Assembly: GCF_010183535.1 (NCBI RefSeq) | Contig: NC_071331.1 | Span: 2,232,001 to 2,296,000, forward strand | Reading direction: 5' to 3' | Source of the DNA: Caenorhabditis remanei | Lineage: Eukaryota; Nematoda; Chromadorea; Rhabditida; Rhabditidae | DNA: 64,000 nt | Shown: piece by piece, positions 1-10,277 of the stretch | Position numbering within the stretch: position 1 is the stretch's first letter | Layout of the letters: each line of letters opens with the position of its first letter | Program-made: the position numbers and the translations under genes | The notes under the pieces: model-generated | The model's database searches: none | What the model saw: the letters and a program-made list of their open reading frames with translations, nothing else | Told to the model about the DNA's origin: nothing

Positions 1-1
1 T

Positions 2-115
2 TATTCTGAAAACCCCCGTTTATTCTGAAAACCCCCGTCTATTCTTAAAACCCCCGTCTATTCTTAAAACCCCCGTCTATTTTTAAAACCCCCGTTAATT
101 CTTAAAACCCCCGTT
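2..115. repeat. 19-bp minisatellite
   Basis: Six head-to-tail copies of a 19-bp unit (consensus tattctkaaaacccccgty) with few substitutions. The array reaches the window edge, so it may extend further. The unit is not the nematode telomere repeat TTAGGC. Confidence 0.9.
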
Positions 116-1080
116 AAATCATAAAGAGCCATAACTTTAATAGCGTTCACCAAGTATTTTTTTTGTTGTTCGAGACGAGGCATTTTCTTAATTCTTCGAA
201 AGGTTTATAATTACAAAATTTAAAGCAACTATTTTAAAATGCCTAATTGTTTTGTAACCACAATAAATGGAGATATTTTTTGCAGAAACTAGAATAATGC
301 CCGCATTAGGAATCGCAAACTTTTACAATGATTGAAATTTGATTCGCCTGATTTTATGCCAAAAAATTCAATCTAGGTGAGACAAATGTGGCAAAATGCT
401 GGAATTACATAAATTGCGTTTTTGAAACAATAAATATTTTCCAGTCCGCGTTTCAGAACTACAATTTTTATTGTGTAGGTTGCTAACCTAATACCACTGA
501 TAAGTTATAAAATTTTTGTTTAGCAGAATCTGGTTATAAAGAAAGTCGTCATGGAATTGGGATTGCTTTGTATTTTTCCATAAAAATACAAACGATACTA
601 AAGCAGAACAATAAAATTTATAAATCAGGGATATCAGTAGTAGAGATATGCAAGGAATGGCCAGAAGTTTAGTAACATTTCAGTTTCTTCTTCCCATTAG
701 TTTTTTCACTGTTTTTAGATTATAAGAAAGTACTCGTTTTGTTAGTAATTTGTTATCTTAAGTTGGTAATTTTTTGCAGTCAAAAGATTCAGAACTTCAA
801 AAAAATTTTTGTGTTTTGTATGTTTGCTGAGTTTACTTATTCACAAAAAAGAGTGGAAAAGTTACCGGACTGTCGGAAGAACTGAAACAATAAAACTCTA
901 ACTGCTTCACTGAGAAAATGTACAAAAAAAGAAATCTCAAACTCATGACTGACGATTACATTTTTTTTTGTTTATCAATTTTGTTTCATATAAGAAATTT
1001 GGAGATCTTGCTCCTTCATCGGACCATAGGGTTGATGTTTTCGTACGAAAGGTTGTAAGAAAGAGTTTGTCAAAAATCGG
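116..1080. other. AT-rich intergenic stretch
   Basis: No coding or RNA gene recognised apart from one weak minus-strand 21U candidate at its left end, listed separately. Two further TTGTTTCA-type sequences (883-890 minus, 981-988 plus) lack a start site at the right spacing. Confidence 0.5.
365..430 (-). ncRNA. Weak 21U-RNA candidate (TTGTTTCA core)
   Basis: Variant core at 423-430 (minus strand) with a YRNT T at 385, spacing 38. Predicted RNA 365-385. The first core base differs from consensus. Confidence 0.35.
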
Positions 1081-1118
1081 TGACACCAGGGTGGAATCGA
1101 ACCACCGTCTACAGATTA
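1081..1118 (-). pseudogene. tRNA 3'-half fragment
   Basis: On the minus strand a T-arm (GGTGG TTCGATT CCACC) is followed by an acceptor-like GGTGTCA, but no D-arm or 5' acceptor strand pairs with it upstream. I read it as a truncated tRNA relic or tRNA-derived repeat end. Amino-acid identity cannot be assigned. Confidence 0.4.
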
Positions 1119-1189
1119 AGCAAAAGTAGGGAAAAGTTGGTTTTTTTCGTAAAAAGAATGTATCAATACCGAAGTAACATCTAAACTAT

Positions 1190-1400
1190 GTTGTGGTTCT
1201 CCTGTATTTGAAACGTTTATTGAATGTTATGGACGAATGAAAATATTGAAGCCAAATCTCTGTTTCAATTAAAACATAAAACATCTTCAGTATCACTATC
1301 TATTGATCATAACTTTATTTTTTCTATATTGTTCAAAATAGAGCAGTTGGAGAGGAGAATAAATTTAATCCCGCTCTGAAGCAACTATGGTGTTTCGAAA
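1190..1400. repeat. Fragment of dispersed piRNA-bearing block
   Basis: Diverged copy of a stretch also seen near 7260-7450, 26400-26470 and 39390-39610. It shares the sequence around cctatgttgyggttctcc and a motif-bearing flank. It holds the 21U locus at 1260. Confidence 0.6.
1260..1327 (+). ncRNA. Predicted 21U-RNA (piRNA) gene
   Basis: Exact Ruby core CTGTTTCA at 1260-1267 with an AT-rich spacer. TGAT places the 5' U at 1307, spacing 40. Predicted RNA 1307-1327. Confidence 0.7.
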
Positions 1401-1420
1401 AAAAATGAAAAATGGATTTT

Positions 1421-1486
1421 GTGTTTCACTATTATGTTTTATTTATAGCAAAATAACAACAGTGATACCAGAAGTTTGTTTTTTGG
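1421..1486 (+). ncRNA. 21U-RNA candidate (GTGTTTCA core)
   Basis: Variant core 1421-1428. TGAT places the T at 1466, spacing 38. Predicted RNA 1466-1486. Confidence 0.4.
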
Positions 1487-1489
1487 CAC

Positions 1490-2843
1490 GAACTTGGAGC
1501 TTAATAATAATTCGGTATCATCTTCATGGCGCTGATTCAGATATCGCTCACCTGCTCCCTCTTCCTCGGTATCCAGGTGAAACATAAAATTCAAATTGCT
1601 GTTTCGAGTCCGCAAACACGCCGGTATTAGCTCGTATATTTCGACAATAAACATCACTTAACAACATTATACAATGATGTTCCCAACGACTTGACCCATA
1701 TTGAAGAGTATTCACGGTTTCACTGTTATCTTTACTAATAATATTCAACAGATCTGTTTGTAAGTCCGTATGTCGCCGACTCTAGCGCCCTCTGTACTGA
1801 ACCGTTTGTAATGAAACTTAGACAGGTCGCTTGGAAATTTGTCCCTGATAATGCCCGAACTTTTCTTTTTTCAAAAATGTCAAATTTGACGTCTTCTGGA
1901 GACGATACCGATTTCAACGGTAAATGGCGTTGAGAAAATGAGAAAAGGTGTGTCCCGACAGGGTGGTAGAAGGCTCATCAACCTGATACTACTGACTCGA
2001 TATTTCTTGACTGCATTCTCGATGGCGCCCCAGCCGCGCGTATTTGGTGTAGCGGTCTACGCAGATGACTCTCACTCATGGGGTGATGAGTTCGTTCCCG
2101 CCAGGTCGATAAAAGTTTTTTGGTTTTTTATTTTGATAAGAACATAGACAGCCAGTATATGAAAGTTGTAAATAACTTCGTTACAGTCGAGATCAAATGG
2201 GTTAAATAGGTACCGTTTTTTTGGCACTATTCACACTGATAGCAGTTAACAGTAAGAATTTCTTCCGCAGCTTCGCGGGGGAGGGAGGCGGCATCGCCGA
2301 TCAGTAAAGAACTTTTAAAAGCAGTACTTTGGGTGCATTATACTTATGAAGAGGCAAATAAATGGAAGAACACTACTCAAGAAGTGATGGCGATTTGTGA
2401 ATAAGGGACTTTGTCAAAGCTCGGCTACCTTCAAAAAAGTAATGAATTCTAGAATGAGAGTTAAGTCAAAAAATAAGTCAAAAATTAAAATTTTAGATCT
2501 GAATGACCACTCGCTTTTTAGTGAGGGAAGACCACTTTTTCCCCCGCCATACCTGCTGCCCGTTGGGAAAGAAGGCGGTGGAAGGAAGAGTTATCAAGTT
2601 CCAGTTCATCTGTAGGAGTATTGTGAAATAGTTTCAGTGAAGGTTGTTCCGGTAAAGGTAAAGTAAAAAACCGCTTATTCTAAAATCCATACTCCTTCAG
2701 GATCGAAAAAAGAAGTTGTAATATAGAAGTATAAGAGAGAGGAACTGGAGAAAACTTTTTTCCTCTGTTACGTATCCTAAGATTCGAGTTTGCCATTAGA
2801 TCTCTCCTGATCGTTTTCAGCGAACGTATGGGTTTGTTATAAC
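1490..2843. other. Non-coding stretch with a decayed duplicated block
   Basis: No gene recognised and no piRNA core. The part from 2270 to 2720 is a diverged duplicate of 3790-4010; both contain gggaggcggcatcgcc and an aagttccagttc segment. The MITE at 2844-3768 lies between the two copies. Confidence 0.5.
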
Positions 2844-3768
2844 TACTCACGTAATTTCCAGGCAGTTAGCCGACGAAAACGGCTATTAGCCGTCGATTTC
2901 GGCGCGGCTGCCATATGTATACGGCAGCCGCGCCGAAATCGTCGGCTAACTGCCGTTTCCGTCGGCTAACTGCCGTTTTCGTCGGCTAACCGCCGTTTCG
3001 GTAGTTTCCTATCCTGAAAGGAATTCGCCATGTAGGTGCCGTTTACATGCCGTTTACACGCCGATACCGCGCTGCTTAGGTGCCAAATATTTCAAATATT
3101 TTGAAAGTCGATAATTTATTTAAGCGATTTAAAAGTGGAAGACGGCATTTTGTGTCAATTTGTGTGGCCTGAGTTCAAAAATTCGTTGGCTACTTTTCAC
3201 TTTTTTTCTCCAATTTTCTCCAATCAATTTCTCCAATCACTAAATGGAATTGATTCCATGTGCGCTAAATTTGAAATACTGATATGGGTCTGTATCATTT
3301 ATCCATGAAATCACAAAAGTGGCCGTTTTCCGAGAACTTCGACTCTTATTTTGCCCTCAGGTCATGTATCTGATCGTGCCGGAGAGCAAGCCACCTTAGT
3401 GATGACTCTGGCAAAATTTAGATTGGATTAATAGTATTTAAAATTCGTGTCAAAATATTATGAAAAAGCAGCAGCCGACATCTCACGACTTCCGCGTGCC
3501 ACTATGTTTAACGTGGTGCCAATTCGATGCCCACCAAGCAGCCACATGGGCGCCGTTTAGTTGCCAAACGCCACTTAGATGCCGGATACTCCCCGACTTG
3601 ACCTTATTTGCCGTTCCGATCCCATTTCGGTGCCACACCGGCTAACTGCCATTTACCTCGGCTAACTGCCATTTTTCACGGCTAACTGCCGTTTCCAGCG
3701 GCTAACTCCCGAAACTCGTGGCTAACTCCCAGATAGGTGCCACCCACGCGCCAAAAATTACGTGAGTA
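2844..3768. mobile_element. MITE with TA target duplication and GGCTAACTGCC arrays
   Basis: Terminal inverted repeats ACTCACGTAATTT and AAATTACGTGAGT are flanked by TA on both sides, as for Tc1/mariner-type elements. Subterminal arrays of a 16-17 bp unit containing cggctaactgccgttt occur at about 2860-3000 and 3640-3740. A GC-rich palindrome lies at 2905-2945. There is no transposase reading frame, so it is non-autonomous. Confidence 0.8.
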
Positions 3769-4519
3769 ATTGTTTTATTTTTTTTTACTGTGGGGAGGGA
3801 GGCGGCATCGCCACCGATCAGTAAAAACTTAAAAATTGATATCGGAATGATCACTCGCTGTTTGAGGTGGCAAAAAGAAGAGTGATCAAGTTCCAGTTCT
3901 TCTGTAAGATTATTTTGAAACAAGGATAACATACTAAGAAAGCTCATTGGTAAATTCAAAATCCGTTCATTCTAAATTCTATATTCCATCTGTATAAAAA
4001 AAGTAGTTGGGAAATTTTGTAGAATTGTGGTCTAAAAATGAGAGGTTTTACAATTGTGCTTTGTCGGAACGGACTGCTCAGCTAAGAAGCGCCGCAGGCG
4101 CTGTAAAACTGAAAAGGGTGGTGTAGGGAAGGAGGTTGAGTCGCCGTTAGGCGACGTAAACCGACTGGTTATAATACATTTGCAATACGTAACCAGAACA
4201 CTAAATTATCGGACGTTAGAAAAAATCTAGTGAAGTTCAAAGTGCATACTTTTACCATAGAAAGCTCTTTTCAAAATAGCGTCTCTGGATGGTTGTAAAA
4301 TTTACTAATTTATACGAACTATTGCTGGATCATTTTTGGCATAGCAAACATTAGATTATCTAAAACAAATTGACTTCAAATTACAACCCCATTCCCAAAA
4401 TTTCCAGAACTTCAATGGCAGTTCCAAGTAATTTCTGACATTGCTTTATCCCATTAATGAAACACAAAAACATAATAAACAATTGTCTCGAAATTCAAAT
4501 TCATTTTCAGAATTGTAAC
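3769..4519. other. Intergenic, decayed duplicate block
   Basis: 3790-4010 duplicates 2270-2720. The remainder has no recognisable gene. A minus-strand GTGTTTCA at 4458 has its nearest YRNT T at spacing 42 and is not called. Confidence 0.45.
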
Positions 4520-4827
4520 TCAAGCTTTATACAAATTAGGGAACTTATAATCGTCTGTCTCCTGAAGCCAATTATCCTCACTCCACTTTGTATTCTTCCT
4601 CTCCATCACGTGTACCGTATAGGCATGACGTGACTTATCCGAAGTGTTGGCTTCACTCTTATGAACAACTAATCCATGGATCAGAATCAAGGGTTCCTTG
4701 GAAATCGGGACATGTTGGAATTTGGATTGATCGTAGGATGGACGGGTGCCAATGAATTTGAGGAGTGGGCCCCGGTGATGTCATGGGTTCTAACGAATCG
4801 GTAGTCACAGGTGGATGTGTTTAGAGA
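4520..4827 (-). pseudogene. Phytanoyl-CoA dioxygenase-like (PHYHD1-type) last exon, copy 1
   Basis: Minus-strand C-terminal exon of a Fe(II)/2-oxoglutarate dioxygenase resembling animal PHYHD1. Readable pieces are YRFVRTHD, FIGTRPSYDQSKFQHVP, LILIHGLVVHKSEANTSDK and SRHAYT, then WLQETDDYKFPNLYKA and a stop. The VHKS histidine and the Arg before HAYT match the family's metal and co-substrate positions. A splice acceptor (caatttcag) precedes it. A 1-nt deletion around 4765-4780, relative to copy 2, breaks the frame. Upstream exons are not recognisable, so it is a relic. Confidence 0.75.
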
Positions 4828-5044
4828 CTGAAATTGTATTTTCCAATTATATTTCATGGTTTCAATGAAAACGTAAAAACTCAAACTTCGCCCCCTTCCA
4901 ATTTCCTTGTTCAAAACGTGAGTAGAAGTCGTGATCTTGATCTTCAACACCTCTTATCCGTTACCAATTGAGAAGAGCAGATCAAAACTTTGAAAACCTA
5001 AAAAAAATTGAGAAAATTCCAACCACTATAAAAAGCATACTTGT

Positions 5045-5250
5045 CAAAAATCGGGCCGGCCCGGCTGCCCGTCGGCGCCGATTCAAAAATGAAAAAAAAA
5101 ATTTTTTAACCGATTTTTTTTTGAAATTTTTCGAAAAAATAGAGTAAAAGTGCTTAAATTATTGTACACATTCATATTTTTATTCAATTTTGAATTTTTA
5201 AATGAAAAAAGAACTTACATCTACTGTTACGTTATTGCTTCATGTGAGAT
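5045..5250. repeat. GGCCCGGCC-type repeat remnant
   Basis: tacttgtcaaaaatcgg is followed by a GC-rich palindrome of alternating GGCC/CCGG and an AT-rich tail. The tail is shared with 13547-13690. It interrupts phytanoyl-dioxygenase block copy 1. Confidence 0.6.
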
Positions 5251-5259
5251 CTATTAATG

Positions 5260-5824
5260 TAATTTGAAGGTGTATTGCACAGAAACTTCTGGATAAATAG
5301 AAAAACATATCGACAATAACTTTATGCTATTCAATGGCCGCTGAGACATTAATCAATGAAAACTACAGGTCAAAATTCTAATGTGTGTATTCAGGAATAA
5401 GGCCATCCGACACTAAGAAAGGCTCATAATGGATCAAAAAATAAACAAGAAGTTACTGTTTCTTCATCAACAAATTGTGAAACGTTCGATTTTTGAAAAA
5501 TCTTGTTTTTGAAGCAGTCTCACTATTCTTCCCTGTCCACACAAAAATACGATGAGGAACAAATTTTACTGTTTTGGGTTCGTTTCATTCCGGAGACACA
5601 GAGAATATGCGATCACTAACATCCTCACAAAAATTGTTTATTGAGTTTTTACAATCTGAAATTTCGAACATCAAGATTTTAGCGAGATTGCGGAATGGGG
5701 ACACTTTCTTCTGCAGTAACTGAACATTTTCTGAAATCCGAATTGGCAGAGACAAAAATGTCAACCAACAAAGAATGATAACAAAAGTGGACACACAGAC
5801 AGAAACACCAAATCTGGAAACCTG
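5260..5824. other. Intergenic
   Basis: No gene, RNA or repeat boundary recognised. The short open frames are random and AT-driven. Confidence 0.5.
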
Positions 5825-5892
5825 ATGTTTCAAAAATGTCTTATCTGCAAAGAATTAGTTTTAGCAAATGATCGAACGTCGTTGAAATCATC
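5825..5892 (+). ncRNA. 21U-RNA candidate (ATGTTTCA core)
   Basis: Variant core 5825-5832. TGAT places the T at 5872, spacing 40. Predicted RNA 5872-5892. Confidence 0.45.
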
Positions 5893-6214
5893 CGAAAATA
5901 TTTAACATTATTGATTCTTTATTAAAAGTTGCAGTATATATGTATGTACTCCATGACATTTTCAATGACGCATCACTTTTTTGTTCTAATATTCAACCAA
6001 ACATAGATGAAATTAAACAATGCATTTCTCATTGCTGGATTACAAGTACTTGAAACCGAAATATTCTACAGGCTACACTGTATCTTGAGGCCGATTGAAA
6101 AGCTTAGAAACATATTGATAATCTTCTTAGAACCATGTATACTTAAATTTTTCGATTCAGTTACAACTAGAAAATATACGGTGGTTAAATGAAAACAAAA
6201 ATACACTTAAAATT

Positions 6215-6281
6215 GAACATGGAATTCAAAACAGAACAAAAGAAGTTTTTAATAAAAAAACATGAAGACGAGTTGAAACAT
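6215..6281 (-). ncRNA. 21U-RNA candidate (ATGTTTCA core)
   Basis: Variant core 6274-6281 on minus. TGTT places the T at 6235, spacing 39. Predicted RNA 6215-6235. Confidence 0.45.
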
Positions 6282-6414
6282 TGTACAATGTACGCAAGAG
6301 CTGAAAGATTTCTGATGTCTGAAGAATTGCACAATTCGCTCATCTCGTAGCAACAATCACATCCGCCAGAGCTACGAATGCCTTTTTGCAAAAATTGGGA
6401 AAAATGATGACTAC

Positions 6415-6475
6415 TGTTCCAGAAAGTTAACATTTCTTACTACAAATCACACTGTCCATTGATATTGTATCCCCA
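6415..6475. repeat. Block fragment shared with 23240-23290
   Basis: About 50 bp containing tgttccagaaagtta is repeated with few changes near 23240. It is part of the old block-duplication pattern of the cluster. Confidence 0.5.
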
Positions 6476-6564
6476 AAACATTGCATTAGAACTACTGTGA
6501 CCCAACAATAGAATATGTCGAAATTGTTTCGACTACATTTCAAAAATATTTCAAAACTACTAAA

Positions 6565-6680
6565 AGCATACTTGCAACGGGCCGGGGCGGGCCGTGACGA
6601 GAATTTCCACCCGAAGGCCCGGCTGAAAAATTTGAACTGAAATTTTGAACGAAAATTTGGATTTTTTATATTTTTTCCCA
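6565..6680. repeat. GGCCCGGCC-type repeat remnant
   Basis: A tacttgcaacgggccgggg segment with GC-rich palindromic core, related to the copies at 5045, 13547 and 33340. Confidence 0.5.
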
Positions 6681-7373
6681 AAAATGTCGAATTTTTGACT
6701 ATACTTCAGAATTCAATCAAAAGATAGTTATGCATCAAAAAATTGAAATTTTTAATGTAAAATTTCAAAAAAATTCAAAAAATTTGGTAAAAAACAGGTA
6801 AATTATTCATATGTCTGAAGTTTTTTGAAATTTCAAAAACAGGAAGTTTCCATTCACTATCTTACTGATAACACTCAATACCAACATTCAATTTACAGTT
6901 CCAAACAATTATGTTATTGAAACTCAATTTCAATAAAATAATCAAAGTAAAAACACTTTTGGAGTAGTAAGATCACGATGCTTTGAATTATTGGAATTTT
7001 TATTTATTAGTTTTCAAAAACTTGTAGAAACTGGTAAGTGTTTCAAGAGACTTAACAAAAACAAGTCATTGATGCCTGGCATAAAATAACATTAGACACG
7101 GTATTGAAAACCCTTTGTCATTACATCAATCCTTTAAAGTCATCGAATATGTTGCATGTAAAACAGTGATTATTATTTTGTTATTTCTAGCTGAAAAATA
7201 GGCAAAAATAGGTTTATTCTTTGTAAAATAACTGGTTATATTGCATATCTATACTAAAGTAACAGGCAACCTATGATGCAGTTCTCCTGTATCAAAAACA
7301 TAAATTGAATGTTATCGATGAAGAAATACGGAAATCGAAAATGTATGATATAATTTAAACATAAAATGACTTC

Positions 7374-7440
7374 AATTTTTATGAATTGTTCAAAGCAGAG
7401 CAGTAGTAGAGAAAAAGTACGGAATCTTATTCTGAAACAT
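7374..7440 (-). ncRNA. 21U-RNA candidate (ATGTTTCA core)
   Basis: Variant core 7433-7440 on minus. TGCT places the T at 7394, spacing 39. It is divergent to the plus-strand locus at 7481. Confidence 0.45.
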
Positions 7441-7480
7441 TATGACGTTTCGAAAAAATATATTATGTGAAAAAAATGTT

Positions 7481-7546
7481 CTGTTTCAGTAGTTTGTTTT
7501 ACTAATTTCAAAATAAAAACAATGATACAAGTACCTGATGATTGCG
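7481..7546 (+). ncRNA. Predicted 21U-RNA gene
   Basis: Exact core 7481-7488. TGAT places the T at 7526, spacing 38. Predicted RNA 7526-7546. Confidence 0.7.
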
Positions 7547-7771
7547 GACTTGAAATTTTGACCCGAACTTGGAGATGAATATACATTTTTATGGAATGAG
7601 ACAGCCTCAGAACGCTGAACAGCATCCGAACCTAACTTACCTTACCCTAGTTACAGACAGTGGAACATTGCAGGAAAATTTCTGATATTGCTTTATCAAA
7701 TTAATGAAACACAACAAAATCAGCAACAATTTTCTCAAAATTAGATTTCATTTTCAAAATCTCCTAGAAAC

Positions 7772-8075
7772 TCAAGCTTTATACAAATTAGGGAACTTAT
7801 AATCGTCTGTCTCCTGAAGCCAATTATTCTCACTCCACTTTGTATTCTTCCTCTCCATGTACCGTATAGGCATGACGTGACTTATCCGAAGTGTTGGCTT
7901 CACTCTTATGAACAACTAATCCATGGATCAGAATCAAGGATTCCTTGGAAATCGGGACATGTTGGAATTTGGATTGATCGTAGGATGGACGGGTGCCAAT
8001 GAACTTGAGGAGTGGTCCCACGGTGGTGTCATGGGTTCGGACAAATCGGTAGTCAGAGGTGGATGTGTCTAGAGA
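7772..8075 (-). pseudogene. Phytanoyl-CoA dioxygenase-like last exon, copy 2
   Basis: Same minus-strand exon as at 4520-4827. Its frame is intact from YRFVRTHDTTVGPLLKFIG through SRHAYTVH. Near 7855 a 5-nt deletion, relative to copies 1 and 3, shifts the frame before the conserved WLQETDDYKFPNLYKA tail. The acceptor caatttcag is kept. No intact upstream exons were found. Confidence 0.78.
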
Positions 8076-8430
8076 CTGAAATTGTATTTTCCAATTCTAT
8101 TTCATGGTTTCAATGAAAACGTAAAAACTCAAACTCCGCCCCCTTCCAATTTCCTTGTTCAAAACGTGAGTGAAAGTCGTGATCTTGATCTTCAACACCT
8201 CTTATCCGTTACCAATTGAGAAGAGCAGATCAAAACTTTGAGAACGAAATCTGAAGAAATTGAGAAAGTTCCAACCACTGGGGTCAACAAAGTTGCTTCA
8301 GATGTCGCCTCAACTGTGTTATCGATTATTTAAACAGTTTAACATTGAATTAATATCATAAAACAGTGTTTTATGCTACCATTGAAGATGCAATAAATTT
8401 AAACGTTATTCTCAAAAGCTCTCTTTGCAG

Positions 8431-8547
8431 ATATCCAAAGTATTTGGAACTCCTGAACTGATGGTTTTCGGCTCCCGCAATCTGCGCAAGGGCGACCGAT
8501 TGTACGAACTTCCATCAAATCCAAGGAAAAGGCGAGCATGGTGCTAA
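8431..8547 (+). pseudogene. Orphan 3' exon ending RKRRAWC, copy 1
   Basis: A clean acceptor (ctctttgcag) leads into 38 sense codons and a stop. Recognisable pieces are ISKVFGTPELMVFGSRNLRK and GDRLYELPSNPRKRRAWC. The frame is also open in the copy at 27163, with conservative differences. I do not recognise the family, and no upstream exon is visible, so it may be a gene-end relic. It could also be a living terminal exon of an unseen gene. Confidence 0.5.
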
Positions 8548-8686
8548 AGAAATTCCATACAGCTAATCCTATCGAATGCATCTCTTCGCCCAGACCTCAC
8601 TTTGGAAAATAAGCTTTTTGAAACGGACTTGAATTCTTGGAATCTAAGAACCCTTGTCGCGTGAGTAAACCCGGTTAGAAGATGTT

Positions 8687-8752
8687 TTGTTTCAAGTGCG
8701 TGATATATTGAATTACACTTTGGAGAATTGGTATTTTCTTTGGACATTTTCA
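8687..8752 (+). ncRNA. 21U-RNA candidate (TTGTTTCA core)
   Basis: Variant core 8687-8694. TGGT places the T at 8732, spacing 38. It is the paralogue of the exact-core loci at 12698 and 27416. Confidence 0.4.
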
Positions 8753-9089
8753 AATTCACTCATACACTCTGAAAATCAAATGACAAGGTATTGAGCTTTC
8801 CCAGTTGAGATTTTGCTCAATAACTGTCAGATCTTCATCATTTTAAAAGCGGGAAAAACAGTTCAAATGTGCAATGTTTCCAAACTTGGATAAATGTTGG
8901 ATAAAACTTGAATAAAAATTATCTTTCCTTCGCGGCTGCAGTCATGTTTTTCTTTAAAAGAAAATGAAATTTTCACAACAGATGTTTTCCGAACCATTCG
9001 TGATATTTACTTTTCATAAATATACATGTTGCAGTTCTGTAAGTGTTTATTGATAGTGACAGTTTTTTTGAGTTTACACAATTTTTTCA

Positions 9090-9156
9090 GTGTTTCATCA
9101 TTTCCTGTTTTAATCTGAATAGTCCAAAAAATTGGTTGAATGGTAATTTTTTAACA
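9090..9156 (+). ncRNA. 21U-RNA candidate (GTGTTTCA core)
   Basis: Variant core 9090-9097. TGGT places the T at 9136, spacing 39. Confidence 0.4.
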
Positions 9157-9408
9157 GTAAAATTGTGAATAACATTTAACAGTAAAATTGTGAAAATTTA
9201 TACATACGTTGCAATCTAATGTCTTGTGTCATTTTACTTTCATTGTCAGGTGCTGGTTACTCTATTTTGACATTTGTTAACAGTTTATTCACGTTTCATT
9301 ATTTCTTTAAAGAACGTTAGTGACAACAATTTTTCTGATCCATCCTCTGACCTTGATTCTTGCACTTATGTACCACGTTGTTTTTCTATTACAAAATGAA
9401 TAGGTTCA

Positions 9409-9476
9409 CTGTTTCAAGACCTTCATATCTTACTTTTGGCAGACATTTTTTATAGTACGAATCGTTCGATGATGAA
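9409..9476 (+). ncRNA. Predicted 21U-RNA gene
   Basis: Exact core 9409-9416. TAGT places the T at 9456, spacing 40. The paralogous site at 29609 has decayed to CTGTTCCA. Confidence 0.7.
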
Positions 9477-9529
9477 TAAATTTTCTGACTTACAGTTGCA
9501 AAATGTATACAAACAAAAACACAACTAAC

Positions 9530-9911
9530 TAGGGAAGGCCTTGGGGTGACCGTGGAGTTATGGAACGTGACCTATATTATTGGAAAGCTGAGAAAACGCT
9601 GATTCCAAATATATATTCAGTTTTTGCCCTCGAGGTTTGGTATTCGAGAAAAACAAGGTCAAAGTTCGGAAAAAAATGACAAATTATTGCCGTTTCAACA
9701 CGCGAAAATTGCAAAAAAAAATTAAAAATATTTATTTTTGCGTGTGAGAAAGGCAATAATTAGTCATTTTTCAAAACGTTGACCTTGTTTTTCTCGAATA
9801 CCAAACCTCGAGGGCAAAAACTGAATATATATTTGGAATCCGCGTTTCCTCAGCTTTCCAATGATATAGGTCACGTTCCATAACTCCACGGTCACCCCGA
9901 GGCCTTCCCTA
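9530..9911. mobile_element. Near-perfect palindromic MITE, 382 bp
   Basis: Arms start gggaaggcctygggg and pair along almost their full length around a centre near 9720. The element is flanked by TA on both sides. A transcript would fold into a long hairpin. No coding capacity. Confidence 0.85.
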
Positions 9912-10277
9912 GTAACCTCACCAATACACCAGTTTCATACGTGCTAGATTTGAAAACACAAAAACGTTATCACTATTGTGAAAAAGCGCTTGGAGGTTCA
10001 CTGTAGCTTCAACCGCAGAAAAATTGTGCGTTTTCTGAAAGGAAATAGTTAGCAGCAGTGAAAGTCGATTTGGTGTCTATCGGTTATTATTCATTTTTCA
10101 AATAAGACACCATTTTTTTATTGGAGAAGCTAATTCAAATCGAGAACAAACTGAAGCATATCATTCCTCAGAACTTATACATTATTTCAAAAAGGTTTCA
10201 AGTCCTCATTATATAAATCAATTCTCAATTTCAACTATTATCACAAGACAATTTTTTCAATCAAATCTGAAACCTGA
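9912..10277. repeat. Block fragment shared with 18660-18990 and 29700-29960
   Basis: Shared text includes cttcaccgcagaaaaatt-like and ttattattcatytttcaaat stretches. No gene. It is the left part of the piRNA block split by the foldback at 10278. Confidence 0.55.

Larger units (their letters stand above)
6780..9480. repeat. Dispersed piRNA-bearing block, copy near 7-9 kb
   Basis: Large diverged duplicate of 25480-29660 and, in part, of 11855-13545, 38690-39620 and 1190-1400. In order it carries a piRNA-rich 5' part, the dioxygenase exon relic, an orphan 3' exon and further piRNA loci. Shared landmarks include caataccaacattcaattt and cctttgaattattgga. Confidence 0.7.

Noticed and set aside
2..115. 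Telomere or subtelomere array
   Set aside because: The 19-bp unit contains AAAACCCCCG, not TTAGGC, and the array is short and diverged.
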